The position numbers and the translations under genes are program-made. Source: Pogonophryne albipinna (taxonomy: Eukaryota; Chordata; Actinopteri; Perciformes; Artedidraconidae). Taken from it: 64,000 nt of DNA. This document shows, one piece after another, positions 1 to 31,072 of this stretch. The stretch covers positions 4,211,208-4,275,207 of the forward strand of contig CM053253.1 of NCBI GenBank assembly GCA_028583405.1, given 5' to 3'. Every line of letters starts with the position of its first letter. Positions within the stretch are counted from its first letter, which is position 1. The notes under the pieces are model-generated. The model made no database searches. It worked only from the letters and a program-made list of their open reading frames with translations, and was not told where the DNA came from.

Positions 1-1290
<1,290 letters not shown>

Positions 1291-1650
1291 CTCCTCTTCA
1301 TCATGTTCTCCCCTTCTCCTTCACCTCCTCGTCTTCCTCTCAGCTCCATGGAGGAATCTCCTCTTCATCATGTTCTCCCCTTCTCCTTCTCGTCTTCCTC
1401 TCAGCTCCATGGAGGAATCTCCTCTTCATCATGTTCTCCCCTTCACCTCCTCGTCTTCCTCTCAGCTCCATGGAGGAATCTCCTCTTCATCATGTTCTCC
1501 CCTTCACCTCCTCGTCTTCCTCTCAGCTCCATGGAGGAATCTCCTCTTCATCATGTTCTCCCCTTCACCTCCTCGTCTTCCTCTCAGCTCCATGGAGGAA
1601 TCTCCTCTTCATCATGTTCTCCCCTTCTCCTTCACCTCCTCGTCTTCCTC

Positions 1651-17127
<15,477 letters not shown>

Positions 17128-17615
17128 CTCTGAAGCACCTGAAGGAAAAACAACAACAACAAACTCAGACTTAATCCAATGAAGCAAACAAAACAAATAG
17201 GAATCACATTTTAGCTCATATGCTCATGCCAAGCTACACACAAACTCTTCATACTTTAAGCCTTGTCATCGAGGCGCCCTATTTCTCGTAATTACGTCCT
17301 TCTTGACTTTGCGTGATATGATCATATTTCCACCGTCTCAGACTCATGGCATAGCTTGCAAACAGCCTTTGGGTGATTTTCTAGGAAGAAAAGTGTGCTG
17401 AATTGTATAGGAAATGTATAAATCGCTATAACCTGCACACATCGGACATCAACATCTTCATTCAACACATGCATACAACCTCACTCACAAAACACGTATG
17501 TGCACCTGCCATAGAATTTAGTTATTCAACTTTCTCTCATTTAAACTGATTCCCAATGTTGTCCTGTGATGTGAAATGTTCCAACAATGTTGATAAAGTG
17601 AATGTGCGTAATTCT

Positions 17616-18005
17616 CAGGGTGTTTCTCAATGTCGAGGACGCTTCCTTGGTAGCACATGTCTTCCGAGACAGGTCCTTCAGAAGCGAGGCAAGAATCCTT
17701 CCTAGCCTCGGAAAACGAAGAATGGTGGAACAGGCCAACTGCTGTGCGTCAGGCCCCGCCTTAAATGGAGCTCGATTTCCGCCAAAGATTTGGAAATTGG
17801 TCCGTGCGCAAAGCATTGTGGGGATTTTAAGACCACGGAGGATACACATGTGCAGCCTCGAAATGTCTCGCTACGAAGGACGCCGGGCTCGGTAGAATTC
17901 CAAGGAGCCTGGACATTGGAACAGTCCTTCGGCGGCATTCGATGACTTAGCATACTTGAAATAGTGGCTCTGGAGCATCCTTCCTTGACATTGAGAAACA
18001 CCCTG
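17616..18005. mobile_element. MITE with CAGGGTGTTTCTCAATG inverted ends, 390 bp
   Basis: CAGGGTGTTTCTCAATG at the left and its exact complement CATTGAGAAACACCCTG at the right. No coding capacity. I see no matching 8-bp duplication. It is in hdac6 intron 1. Confidence 0.8.
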
Positions 18006-18390
18006 TGCCTCCCTATTAGTACTTTCTCTTTCATTTTAGTTCCTCTACTTCATGACAGACCAACCTGATTTGGAGTAAAGTAATAACGCCTCTCTTTTAT
18101 GATATTAGCACATGCTGTTGCCACTGTCTATTTACCAAACTCACACAGTATGCCTATCCTTTCTGATTTCTATAATGTATTATTGATTTAAAAAACTTTC
18201 CAAATTCCCAAGATACCTGAATGTGCCACATGAACGAGATATTTTCAGAAATCATGACTAGTCTTGCTGAAGATCCTGATGAATCCTGACTGTATTTTAA
18301 TGTCTAAATGCTTGCAAGGGTGGACACAGTTAAGTATAACCATTTAAAGATATTGATACAAATGCCATCAGCAGTCCAATTTGCACACAC

Positions 18391-18411
18391 AGATAGATAG
18401 ACAGACAGACC

Positions 18412-18509
<98 letters not shown>

Positions 18510-18538
18510 TACAGAGGGATGGATAGATAGATAGATAA
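18391..18538. repeat. Compound (GATA)n/(GACA)n/(GA)n microsatellite
   Basis: GATAGATA, then GACAGACA runs split by a GA block, then GATA again. Similar to the Bkm-type GATA/GACA simple repeats of vertebrates. Confidence 0.97.
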
Positions 18539-18909
18539 CAATCAGATAATATCCATAGACTGTATATATATATATAATATCTTGAGTTACTAGCTTTGTA
18601 TATACAGTCACTAATTATGGTTACTAATCACAGCAGCTGCAGACTGGCTCGTTAAATACTTCTGTAAAAACGTGAACCCTGTCTTTATATTCATTATCTT
18701 ATATATTACATTAAATCAAATATTCCTGTGTTAAATCTAACACTAAATGCAGATCTATTCAACACCCGGATTGTCTGTTTCTCACACCGGTGTCTCAGTG
18801 TGTGTGTTCTCCCTCTCACACAGAACCAGTTCGTGTTTCACACAGTGTTGGATAACTGCGGTTTTATATGATAGCTAAACATTAAAATATCAAAATAAAC
18901 AAGACTCAC

Positions 18910-18960
18910 TTTTGCCACCTTCTTCTTCTTCTTCTTGTATTTCTTTCTAAGCGCCAACTG
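18910..18960 (-). other. hdac6: hdac6 noncoding first exon (approximate 5' end)
   Basis: A strong donor GTGAGT at 18904-18909 follows a purine-rich transcript (GAAGAAGAAG run) just downstream of the CRE promoter. The next acceptor in this orientation that reaches the ATG exon is at 17139. The left boundary is given by the donor; the transcription start is a guess. Confidence 0.6.
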
Positions 18961-18980
18961 AACGTCAAAACAGTCGCCCA

Positions 18981-19030
18981 CATGTGACGTCACCACGTAG
19001 GGCGTCGGCCCGAACCAATGACGTCATATA
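18981..19030 (-). promoter_or_regulatory. hdac6 promoter with two perfect CRE palindromes and a CCAAT box
   Basis: TGACGTCA occurs at 18985-18992 and again at 19019-19026. The second overlaps a plus-strand CCAAT at 19015-19019. The surroundings are GC-rich with several CpGs in an otherwise AT-rich region. CREB/ATF family proteins bind this octamer; use at this gene is inferred from the position about 30-110 bp upstream of the first-exon donor. Confidence 0.65.
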
Positions 19031-19559
19031 CAATGAATGAATGGTTTGTTTGACTCTTTATATACAGTCTATGGTTTGACTGTAAGAAATTGTACATGTG
19101 CAATTTGTCTAATAATTAAAAAAGAAGAACAACTTTTGCAAATTCATTTATTTAATTGTCATATTGTTCTTTTTTATTTTTATTTTTAAATGTCTGTACT
19201 CACTTTTGTTTTTATTTAAGATGTGGCACATGTATTAACATCTAAAGAATGTTTTTAACTGAATTAGTCCAATTATTTTGATTTCCAGAGCCAGTTCAAA
19301 AACCACTATTAAATATCATTATCAACTGTGACATTTCGGATAAGATAAGATATACTCTATTGATGTTTCCCTCCCTATCTTACTCTACTGACTTACTGGA
19401 GTAAGGTGACTCGAAAATGACCCAAAAATATGCTTGCTGCAATGTTGTGTGGCCTGTTAGCCTGAAGTAAATCTTGTCTGTTTGCTTTATTTTCTTGTCA
19501 GAGAGCACCAGTATGCGTAGTTTAAAAGAACAAATATAAATGTTGTAAGATACAGCCTG

Positions 19560-20410
19560 AAATGTTCAACTACAGGATTCAAACCCTCGGTCTCACAGTT
19601 ATATAAATATAGACCGGTCGCTTTAACCACTGAACTATAGGCCTGCAGCGGTTCTAGCAAGCAGGATTTATTTGAACTGTCTGGATTAGGTTGGCCACAA
19701 CACACATTCTCTCAAAACATGAAACTCACAAAGATAATAAAGGAAATGAAAACATAAAAAGTCCTGTACCTATCTTATTTGTAGTTTTCGAGTTGGTTTG
19801 TGTGATTGTGTGTGTCTCTCTCTCTCTCTCTCGCTCTCTCTCTCGCTCTCTACCCGTACACCTGCCTGCCTGGCTTTCTGGTACACACAAAGAGTCCCAG
19901 TTTTACATTATCACATCACACGTCTTGCTTTCCATATTGCACCATCTCTCACACTTTGCCCTGCTGGGTCTTGAACCAAAATCCTTCTGACCCATAGACA
20001 TCCATTTACCCTTCGAGCCAAACAACCAGATACTTCTCATTAAATGTTTTGCGGGACAGGTTTCTACGTATATTAGGTTTAGAATTAGAGTTACAAGGGG
20101 ACAACAATATATTGTTAAAGAGCATTTGTTTAAACTCATCACAGGGAGTGACTGTCCAAGGCTAACAGCACATCTATCAATGTTTTACACCACAATTACC
20201 CCAGCCTCTTCTACATTTAAAGATCATAATCTGTTCTGCTTTTTAAGGACAAACCCCAATACAGTATCTCAAATGCGAACTATAGAAGCAAAGCAGACAC
20301 GTACATTCGTTCAAAACATGCCTCTCTAAAATTCACTCTCGCATGCTGGGAATCAAACCAGCAACCTTCTGACTCTTTGACATCCACTTTGAGCCAAAGC
20401 ACCCTGGACA
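19560..20410 (-). repeat. Three tRNA-like (SINE-head) sequences
   Basis: On the minus strand at about 19568-19648, 19960-20030 and 20341-20405. Each has an A-box-like stretch (for example TAGTTCAGTGGTTAAAGCG or TTTGGCTCAAAGTGGATG) and a B-box-like GGTTTGAATCC, GGTTCAAGACC or GGTTTGATTCC. The last two share most of their length. Stems are imperfect, so these look like tRNA-derived SINE heads and not working tRNA genes. Spacing is about 385 bp. Confidence 0.55.
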
Positions 20411-20460
20411 TTTTTCAGCATAATTTTACCGCCACCTAGCGTTTTAGGGGAGCATTACAT

Positions 20461-20676
20461 GGCCATACATGGTGACTGTCCGACCTCCAGCGGCCCGCCT
20501 CCTGCCGCTGGCTGCAGCCGGGGATAGTCTCAGGAATCGGGATACTCAGCTGCGAGTGGACTCTAATGACACCCACTGGACGGGGCAGCTCCGGAGGTCC
20601 CTAACCGGAGCTTTAAACGCTATTTCCCCGCTGAGATGGACTAACAGGACCGGGGTCAGTGAGCTTCAAGCCCAGG
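20461..20676 (+). other. CpG-rich exon-like block, possible 5' exon of snx21
   Basis: A GC- and CpG-rich island in AT-rich surroundings. An ATG at 20469 opens 69 codons beginning MVTVRPPAARLLPLAAAG, ending at a strong donor (GTGAGT from 20677). I do not recognise the protein. The next plus-strand gene is snx21, whose first recognised exon starts with an acceptor and needs a 5' exon. With the 13-C tract as sequenced, a direct splice would put this ORF out of frame with snx21, so it would act as an upstream ORF. It could also belong to an unrelated gene. Confidence 0.4.
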
Positions 20677-21039
20677 GTGAGTTCTCCAAAGCGAGCTCAG
20701 TAAATAAATCCCCAACAACACATAAACAAACTTGTTAGCTTGTTTGCTAACTTTGCAGTGATGTGAGCTAACCAACGGTTGTCACAATGACATGTTGTAG
20801 CACAGAAACAGACCTATTTAACTTATAAATGCTGGGTTAATTGTGAGATTTAAAGTTTAAATGTACCACGGTAAGATTAATAAACGGAAAGCATGTGTAT
20901 TAGCTTTAAGCCCCGGGTGAGTTGCCCAGTGCTAACTTTAGCTAACGTTTAATATCACTAACTGTAATGATAAAGATAGCAAAGATAGCAAAGATAGCTG
21001 TTGGCTTGTTGGCTAACTTTGCACTGCTTTCTGTTGAGT

Positions 21040-22380
21040 ACTTATACTTAAAAATAAATCTACCAAAAGTATAGGAATACTCTGTTAAAGTAAACAATAC
21101 TTTGTATACTGAAGGGTAACTTTAGAATTTTACTCCAAGTGACAAGTGCAACTAAAGCCTTATTTAAGTCAAAATCTGCAAATTAACTAAAGATATTAAA
21201 TAAATGTAGTGGACAAAGTATATGATTAACCTCTGAATGGTAGTGGGTTAGAAGTACATGGTAGCAAAACATTATTTTTGAAAAATTACTCGGGTAAAGT
21301 ACTGAAGCCTTTAAAAAATTGTACTTAAGTACTGTACTTTACTGTAGTAAATCTACTTAGTTACTTGACACCACTGCTACGATTTCTCTTCCTTTCTGTT
21401 TTGTTTTTTACCATCCAAGTACATAATAAAATGGGATATGGGATGGGTCTTTTCCTCAGGCGTTTGCTGATTTATCTGAGAAAATCTGAATCCATTTTAT
21501 TGGCAAAGTTTGTGAACACGTACTCAGAATTTGTACTCCCAATGTTTTCTTACTGCTACCCGATAATGTTTTTATATGAAGGACATTTACTTGTAACATA
21601 TAGCATTTGTAAACTGGAATATTGTTACTTTTACTTAGATACACCTTCCACCAATTTATATACAGCTAAAAACAAGGCTAAAATAACTGGACAAAGGCAA
21701 ACACATAAACATGTAACCGTGTTGTTGAAATACTCAATAATAAAGTATCCCAATTTAGACTTAAAATTACCCTTTTTTTTGTTTCGAAGTGTAATGATGA
21801 GGGACGCTTCCACTTTGAGACATTTGTTTGTTTGGCTGCTGTAAATAATTCTTATTTTGCATTAAAAGAGAATATGTTTTTTTCTGTTGTACAAGTTTCT
21901 CTGATTGTATTGAATGTTTGAGCCAGTTGACATTGGTGTTAACAGCTCGTAACCTCACTTTACCCATCAGTGATTCAGGTTTGTTCACTCAATTGTTTGT
22001 AGACTGTGTCCCAGAGCTGGTGTGAGGATAAACTTGGCTGAGCCAGCTGTTTGTCTTTCTAAAGCGAGACATCTGCTGTGTTGATTTTGTCTGAATCTGT
22101 GACTAAAGGAAGCTCTGCGGGCCGGAGTTGGCCGTGCTTTGTTTTTCCTGGCTTCAGGCTGATGTAGCGATCCGCTGCATTATTAATGTGTGACATGATT
22201 TCCATTCAGGGAGGCCACGCGCTCTGTAACCGGAGCCAAGCTTTTAACTCAGCCTGCTGCTGGTTTGTTTCCGATGTAGATCAGAGGTCTGCAGAGTCGT
22301 TTTGAAGTGACCTGGATTGTTGAGGAAAATGTCCTAATGATTTGAACTGTCAACCTTAAAGCATAGGAGATGTGCAAGAC
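21040..22380. other. Intergenic or intron sequence with a degraded repeat
   Basis: About 21285-21375 contains GTACTTAAGTACTGTACTTTAC and similar motifs typical of a common teleost interspersed repeat, echoed weakly at 21515-21650. Nothing else is recognisable; the 159-codon ORF at 21365 is AT-rich and has no domain. Confidence 0.4.
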
Positions 22381-22733
22381 CTCTAGATCAGTGGTTCCCA
22401 AACTGTTTGTGCCCAAGGCACACCAAAGGACAAGTAAAAATCTCAAGGCACACCGGTTGTGCAAAATAGCCCTCATAACACGTGTTATCACTCATATCAT
22501 GTAAAATATCTGTAAATGTGCATAATTATTTACTAATGCCAAATAAAATGTGACAAAGACAACTATATTACTCATGAAATATTTATTAACGAAATATTTC
22601 AGAAATTAATTTGAAACATTATCAAATTAGGCTTCATCAAAGCAGCAACACACTCATTTAAACCAGACAGGTCACAAAATAAAAAATGAGGCAAAGGAAA
22701 CTCAGCAGAAATTCAGCACAGAGAACTGTCAAT

Positions 22734-23805
<1,072 letters not shown>

Positions 23806-24199
23806 ATCCCTCTTTTGATCTCACCTTCAGAGATCAACTTATACACAGCATTTGAAACATAACCTTTGTCATTCTTTTCTACTGTCTGTTCCCCAACATT
23901 TATATAAATCCATCAGAAGCTGGGATTTAGAGCACTTTAAACCTTTAGGAACAGTCCACCATAACAACTTCTTATGACAGTGGAGGGAGACCAAAATATG
24001 TTAAAAAACTTGTCCTTGTCGGCTGAGTCATCGTGCTCGTCCTCCTCCGACGCGTAAGCCAACAAGGGCATTTGGTACGAAGGGGAAGGGGCAGCTTCTC
24101 CCTCAAAAAATGGGTTATTAAAACAAAGTTCCTCAAAAAATGGGATATTAAAACAAACTCCACACCGGCTATATCAACCTGTTTCGGTGGAGAGTGTAG

Positions 24200-24625
24200 T
24201 CCCCTGTGCCGTCCTGGCTTGCCGTGTCTTTGTCCCCCCGATCCGCTGACGGCGGCTTCTGCTAGAGGGATGTCTTCTGGATTCTCCGTCCCCGGCCCGC
24301 TGATGACGCCTCCCGGGTCGACTGCTGGAGGGATGTCCTCCCGATCCTGCTGCTCCAGTCTGCTGATGGCTGCTTCCGAGTCGACCTCCTCGTCGAGGGC
24401 CACGTCCGTCCTGATGTCGTCCACGGTCCTAGCAGGTGGTTTCCCCGCCGCACACTGGCTCCAGCTGTCCCCCTTTCCTCCTAGACGGACGGCATGAGAG
24501 ATCCGCTGGGTCACTCGGTCGGGGCCGGAGAGCCTGGGGTTGAGCCACTTTGTCCTGATGACCTTCAGCCAGACGAACTCCGCTGTGTCGGCCTCCTGGG
24601 TCTCCCTTTGGTGTCACCAACCTGT
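24200..24625 (-). pseudogene. Retroviral pol (integrase C-terminus)-like remnant and Pro/Gly-rich tail
   Basis: One minus-strand frame, open for about 140 codons, contains the pattern Trp-Leu-Lys-Val-Ile-Arg, a Pro-Arg pair, then SHAVRLGGKGD. This resembles the end of integrase in fish endogenous retroviruses. It is followed by an acidic Pro/Gly-rich stretch of unknown nature. It sits just inside the 3' LTR. Upstream pol and gag are absent, so it is a dead relic. The assignment rests on pattern memory only. Confidence 0.5.
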
Positions 24626-24799
24626 GTGGAGAAATCTGATACAAATCCCTCAAGCCTACGCTCAGGGCTCCTGGGCCCTCAGCTGTTTGGAGCCTGTTGG
24701 TGGGGTGTCTTAAAACAACAGCCGTCTGTGAACAGGTTTTCTAAATTAATTGTAGACCTCCTGTCTGCCAGTGCAGCTTCAGAATCTTAATACTTGGAC

Positions 24800-27700
24800 T
24801 GTGCCAACAAAACAAAACTCCAACGTCTCTAGGTGAACTAAATAACATATTTCAATAGCTCTGAATTTCTGACAAGCATCTGTGTTTATTTTTAAATGAA
24901 ATCCCTGAGATCCTATTTAAAATCTAAATATAATATGAACTGCTAATGTTTCTGGTAAAGAAACACACTAATGTTATGGATTCAAAAACAACCAAAATCA
25001 TGATACTGACAAAGTGAATGATTTCCTGGTGATACTGCTTTTACCTGTCAGTGCTTAGATATTATCAAGCTGAAAAAATGAATACAGAATTCCAACAAAC
25101 TGTCATCAAATGTCTTTCTATTATGAATTTAGATGAAATGTATATCCCCATAATGACCTAAACAATAAAGTCTATGGCTTTTACTTCTTTACCAGGCTAG
25201 TTACATGATGTTGTCTAAATTAAATTCTGTCTCATTACATTACTATGTTTTAGCTTTAACTGTAATATGTTCTTTCTACATTTCAAACCTCAGTTACTTT
25301 AATACCTGTTGAAATATTACAAAATTGCTTCATCATCACAGGTCAACTTCTTCAGTATTCCATTCTGGACTTACATCTCTCACAGTAGCCCCTTGGCCAC
25401 TGATTCTGCATCTGTGTTACCTGTCAAACAATATTAGAAACATGTCAACATTCATCAAACAGTATCTTATCCCCAGATATGGAGCAGGTCAATTCTAAAA
25501 CTGTCAATCAATGGTCAGATTGAACAATCGAGTTGGGGCAGCAGGTTCCTTTCAGTCCCTAAATGAAAAATGTACATTGTGAAGTTTACACTCCCCCTTT
25601 TTACACATGAACCTCATGTGTAACCAAAATCCTGTATGGGAAGAAAACCTTCAGGTAACCATTGACTGAGTTACTCTCCCACAGAACCCCAGAATAATGT
25701 GTTAGTCCAAAAGCATGCTTGATTAGTCATTGTTTTAAATCATGCAGTTGCACTGATCACATGCAGACATACACTCACATTCACATTCACACTGTCAGGT
25801 TGTAAAGTCAAGTTTGGTCAGGTTCACCCCAGAGTCAGTCATTGACAGTGCCTTCTCAAGTTACACTGTCGGTCAGGGTCAAAGGTCATTTGGTCTCAGT
25901 CCTTTTGGTCATGTGTCGTGCTCTGCAGAGACTTTGATATGTCAGCATAGGCCAGTATCCTTTGTCTACAAAAATCTGTCATATATGGAGCGCCATCATT
26001 AATTAATTCACAATTACAACTATACTTTTCAAGATATCTCTAACTTTTCATTGGGACAGCTGTTTCCCACATTTCCTGAAATGTGTTAGCCAAAAATGTC
26101 ACTTCCTTATAGTACTACTACTGCAGTTTATTAACACCTAATCTATATTAAAATGTCTTATAGATCTATTTCAGAAACTTGTGCATATAATTATTATCTT
26201 GAGTCAAAACATTATTAGGATCTGTAAAGCTCTGCTATGTATTTCATAACTCATATTAATTTATCTTCAATTCTGGTCCACTTAAAGAAAAACGTTTAAC
26301 CTCCCTAACAGTGAGTGGAACCTTGGGTGTCCGAACATGTAACAATCACTCCTTCCTTTATTAAGGATTTAAAAACAGAAGTAATTTCATCAATGGTTTG
26401 TAGTTGAATTTAGGAATGATCACTTATGGTAGGTATGTTTTTACTCTTTAACATCTCTAAATGTCAGTCAATTACTAATTAAATAGATGTCCATTAGGAG
26501 GTGGTGACGCTTGTCTTTTAAACTCATAATCTGGTGCCGTGCGCTCCCTGTGAAGCTGCAACTAAGATTTTAAAAACCACTGCAGGGTGGGTCAAGTGAC
26601 CCATTCTCCCTATTGGTCGTCAATAATATGCACCTTTACAATGGGTGATCCAAGGCCCCACATTTGTTTACTCCCAATTATATTGCTTTTTCAAAATTAA
26701 ATTAGCTGTTTTTTAATTTTAATTTTATTTTAAACTCTACATTTTGGACGACAAACAACAGTCATTTCCCCATAAAAAGTTCTCCTGTAGTAATATATGC
26801 TACAATGGTGAAACCAATACCTCAGATTGAAATACTATATTTTGTTTAGAACTAGCTTTCCCTTCAGCATGACCTATATAAATAAATATTTGTCTGATCT
26901 TATAGAGATGTTACTAAAACTCTCCCTTTGAACTGATCAATGCTGTAACAAATTAAAACACTACCAAATTCACACATGAATAAAAACTCTAAAAGAATAA
27001 TTTATAAACATGATGAAAAGATTGAAGAATATGGTTCTACACTGTACTCCTAACTCCCAAACACCCACTACTTAAAGTCTAGTGCATACTTCCATCACGC
27101 CTCCCCCCTTTTCCATCAGTGTGTTTTAGGATGATATTTCACTTCACTTTAATAGTTTTCCTCTTTACCGCTATTTTTAATTTACCAATTGATTAATTCA
27201 TGGTTAATACATCTTCTTATCTTCACTTATTTATCAAGTCAATTCAAGTTCTTTAAATTTGGTTCTTTAAAATACATTAGTAGATACCTTGTGGAGTATT
27301 CACAATAACTAATCCTCTCTAGGATATGAAATCCGTTTATCTTTAAGCAGATACTATTTCCTTATTTATCTTTTGTTCATGATAACAATGGTATAACAAC
27401 CACACGTTTTACCCATAGCTAGTTTCTATGTCAAGATTATTATGTGTGACTTAATAATCAGATGTCTTGTTTGCTAAACAAGAATAATAAACTTTATTCT
27501 TTTCAGTATTCCAGACCATCATTTAAACAAGCAGCCTCTTATCTAAACACTAAGCATTAAGGTTTCTACACCACCCCCTGGGAAACTCTTGCACAATTAT
27601 GCTGTAAAATCATTGCATCATTCCTTCAGAGTCTGAACCATCTGAGACAAGCATGTCTCAAGATCTTGTCATAATGAGCACAGTCAGTGATGCAGCTGTA

Positions 27701-29400
27701 GTCAGTGGCAGGGTCCCCAAAAAAGCTAGGACCGGCCCTGGTCAGTGGGCTCCAAGGAAACTCTCCCTGGCATTGGGATGAGGGAAGGAATCACTTGGCA
27801 GACATGTTGTCCTCTGTACAGCAGAAATCCCCCCAAATCCGCAGTACCTCTTCATACCACTGTTGCCTGGACAACGAGGCACAAGCAAAATGTCAATATC
27901 TCCTCAGAGATGCGTTCTTTGCACACTTCTTCTGTTTGCAGTGAGCAACTCTTCACCAACACACTGATTCAGAGAACCCAAAAGGTGGTGCAGAACTATC
28001 CAATGCTGCTGTAATCACAGCCATTCAGCTACTGAGAAAAACTCAATTTAAATCTCTCTCCCAACGGGTTACAAAATAAAACGGCTGAGGTCAGGAATGC
28101 TGAAACATGTGAATGTTAAAACAAACTAATGATAGTAGTCTGCCTATTCTTTATTACTTCAGTTCTAAGTTAATAGACAAAACAAGGAAACTCTCCCTAA
28201 CCACAGATTAATCTTTTATCTACTTGGTTATTCTATTCATTTTCAAATTGTTTATCTAAGTTGTGTTACAAGCATGGTGAGGTTGTAACAGAATACATAA
28301 ATAACTGTATTCAATCCACGCCGTATTTTAAAACTGTAATGAATTAAAATCAATGTTTAACGACGTAATATAAGTTAAATATATTGTTAAGCTAATTACT
28401 GTTTTATTGTGAAGGCATCTCTGGTGAACAGCGGCCTGTGGCTTTTATTTTGAAAGGCCGTTCCGGAAATATACTCCGTAATGTGAACAGTGAGCTTGAC
28501 TTCTTGAAACACGGAAAGTTACGATAACAATCGTTCTAATGCATTAAATAAAGTCATGAAAGAGACAAGGAGGGGAAAAGGCGTGTGGAAGTAAGCAATG
28601 AACTGAAAATGCCACCAATCCTCCGTTTTAACCATGGTTTTAACGTGATGGCGGACATTGAAAACCTAAGCACCTCTGTCATACATAACCACTTTTTACT
28701 TTCCCTTAACGTTACTGTATGTAATATAATTTTTTCTTGAAATATAATTAAGTACAATGCTTAGTTCATGACAAATACCATGAAATTCACAATGTAATGC
28801 AATGGTACCAATCAGTTCTCAAAACCTCTCATAAAACCACAAAGTGATGTAACTGTATCCAAAAAAACTTATGCTAAAAACAACAAATTATAGTTTCTTA
28901 TTTATTTCAATATATCTACTACATCAAATCACACACTGATCTATTAATTTTCAATGTATTCACTCCAACTTCAGATCACTCGATCTTTCACTTCTTCCAT
29001 GATTGACTTCGTATCTATTATCTGACTAGGTTGATATGTGTTCACTTGTATTTATTAATACACTGGGCAAATCTTGTCGTTACTTAATGTCCTTATTCTA
29101 TTTATTTGAATGTTCTTAATTCAGACGGGCACACAGTATATGGTTATACACCCTGTTCGCCTCCAGAGGGCAGCAGCTGACCACGAATGAACTTCCTCTG
29201 TCTGATGAAGGTCCCAGCTTCTGCAAACCTTGTCTCCTGTTCTGCACTAAACTATACTTCTGCCCTTTCCTCTCAATTATTACACAGATTTGACGTAAAA
29301 AATCACACAGAGTTTATTACAGAATTTCCCCAGGGAGTCAGCCGTGCAGGACAGACTACCTCACGGAGACCTCGCTGGTTCACTTTGCTAGGTCCGGAAT
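24800..29400. other. AT-rich interior of the retroelement without recognisable genes
   Basis: Long AT-rich stretch with stops in all frames. I find no reverse transcriptase, protease or gag motif. A small GC-richer patch around 27.66-27.95 kb (with GGACCGGCCCTGG) and another near 28.43-28.55 kb are unexplained. Confidence 0.5.
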
Positions 29401-30276
29401 GCTCTACCTGACTCTACAAACACTCTTAAATATAAATCGATGCCTCAGGTCTGGAATGTCCTACCTGACTCTGAGCACCAACTTTGCTTTAGTGAGCTAA
29501 GGTACTGGAATGCAATACCAGACTCTTACACACACTTTCTACAGTATTGTATTTTTTACCGTGACTAAGAACACTGAGAACGTCACTGACAACTCTACAA
29601 TGTTTGTAGCAAAGCCAAATCACAGATTTTGGTAATCAACAGGTATCTGTTTTACCTTTGTATCTGAACGTCCTGGTTTAGTTGTCAACGGTCCTCCCCT
29701 GGACAGAAATTCGTCCGCTGGCTGTCGGTGGTCCTTCTAGAGACCAGCACTCATCACGTCGGGGTCACCAGCTTGTTGGAGCAAACACAGTAGTGGTGGC
29801 TTAAAGCCCACCTCCGCTCCGCGCCGTCCGTTAGATGAGCCTGGTCAGATTTAATAAAAGAAGTTCAAAACACCGGCATAAAAGTTATAACAATAATCTG
29901 ATTGTAATGGTAAAAAACACAATACGAAATACAGAGTGCCCTGTAACAGAGCACTCCGGGCTCCCCGCTCTACTGCCGTGCGATACAGGTATCGGGACCA
30001 GCCAGTCAGAAACAGGGGGCATTTTGCATGAATAAACAACAGTATATATGGACATATTTGGGGCGGAGATGTGGGTCGGCTCTTCCGTCCCATTTTACTC
30101 CTAAGTGAAGCGTGAGAGCCTCGGAACTAGTCAAGGTCAGAATCACTTTTTATCTTCCACCTAACTTCACTCCTTTAATTTCTCAAGGAAGATTTCACAC
30201 AAACTATTCTTTCCCAAACAATCAAACATTGTACACAGATATATTAGTATCAAACATTGTACACAGATATATTGGT

Positions 30277-31072
30277 TAGAGATGTCCCGATCCGATCACG
30301 TGATCGGGGATCGGAGCCGATCACGTGATTTTCAAAAGATCGGGATCTGGAGGAAAGAAATCGGGGATCGGGATTTAATTTTTTTAAATTTTATTTAATG
30401 TTACAAAACAAAAATGACCATGTTCACGTCTTAAAGTCATCCTGAGGCCTTAGTTTTGGTTTGAAATGACACAACATCATGTATGTGTTGCTTCTTTTGG
30501 GCTTGTTTTCAGACCTGGTTGCTTATTTCTCTCAAAGCTGGCAACAGAGTGGGCGCGCAGTGTCTAGCAGTAAGCTAACGAGAGGCTACGTTCAGCTGGT
30601 GACTCGGGACTCGGGACAGAGAAAATGTCAGGAGTTTGGAAGTATTATAAAATTGAAAGCGAGGGCAGTGTAACAGCCAGATGCAATGTTTGCAAGGCGG
30701 AGGTTCCGCGTGGTGGAAAGAACAGAGCTACGTTCAACACGACCAATCTAATACGCCACCTGAGAAACAAACACCATCAACAACAGGACGAGTACACAGC
30801 GGCCACTCGGGTAACGGCACTGAAACAACCGACACTTTCAGAGACTTTTAAAAGGAAAGAGAAACTGCCCCAGAACAGTGAAAAGGCCAAAAGAACAACA
30901 GCCAAGATAGCTGAACTCATTGCGTTGGATGACCAGCCGTTATCTGTTACCTTTTTTTTCTCTTAATGCATTGCATAAAGATCGGATCGGGAAAAATCGG
31001 TATCGGCAGATTGTCAAAATCAAATGATCGGAATCGGATCGGGAGCAAAAAAATGTGATCGGGACATCCCTA
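30277..31072 (+). mobile_element. Small BED-finger hAT element, copy 2, inside the 5' LTR
   Basis: 796 bp with the same ends as copy 1. It is flanked by a perfect 8-bp duplication ATATTGGT at 30269-30276 and 31073-31080. It carries the same BED ORF. Confidence 0.95.
30625..30966 (+). CDS. BED-type zinc-finger fragment of a hAT transposase (copy 2)
   Basis: Same length (113 codons) and frame as the copy at 8594-8935, with about six amino-acid differences and the same stop. The BED cysteines and histidines are unchanged. Confidence 0.75.
   Translation: MSGVWKYYKIESEGSVTARCNVCKAEVPRGGKNRATFNTTNLIRHLRNKHHQQQDEYTAATRVTALKQPTLSETFKRKEKLPQNSEKAKRTTAKIAELIALDDQPLSVTFFFS

Noticed and set aside
18391..18538. 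CRISPR-like regular repeats
   Set aside because: Simple tetranucleotide microsatellite in a vertebrate genome; no spacers.
19560..20410. Functional tRNA genes
   Set aside because: Boxes are present but acceptor and anticodon stems do not pair well; SINE heads fit better.
21365..21844. 159-codon ORF with hydrophobic start resembling a membrane protein
   Set aside because: AT-rich composition, overlaps a degraded repeat, no domain or splice context.
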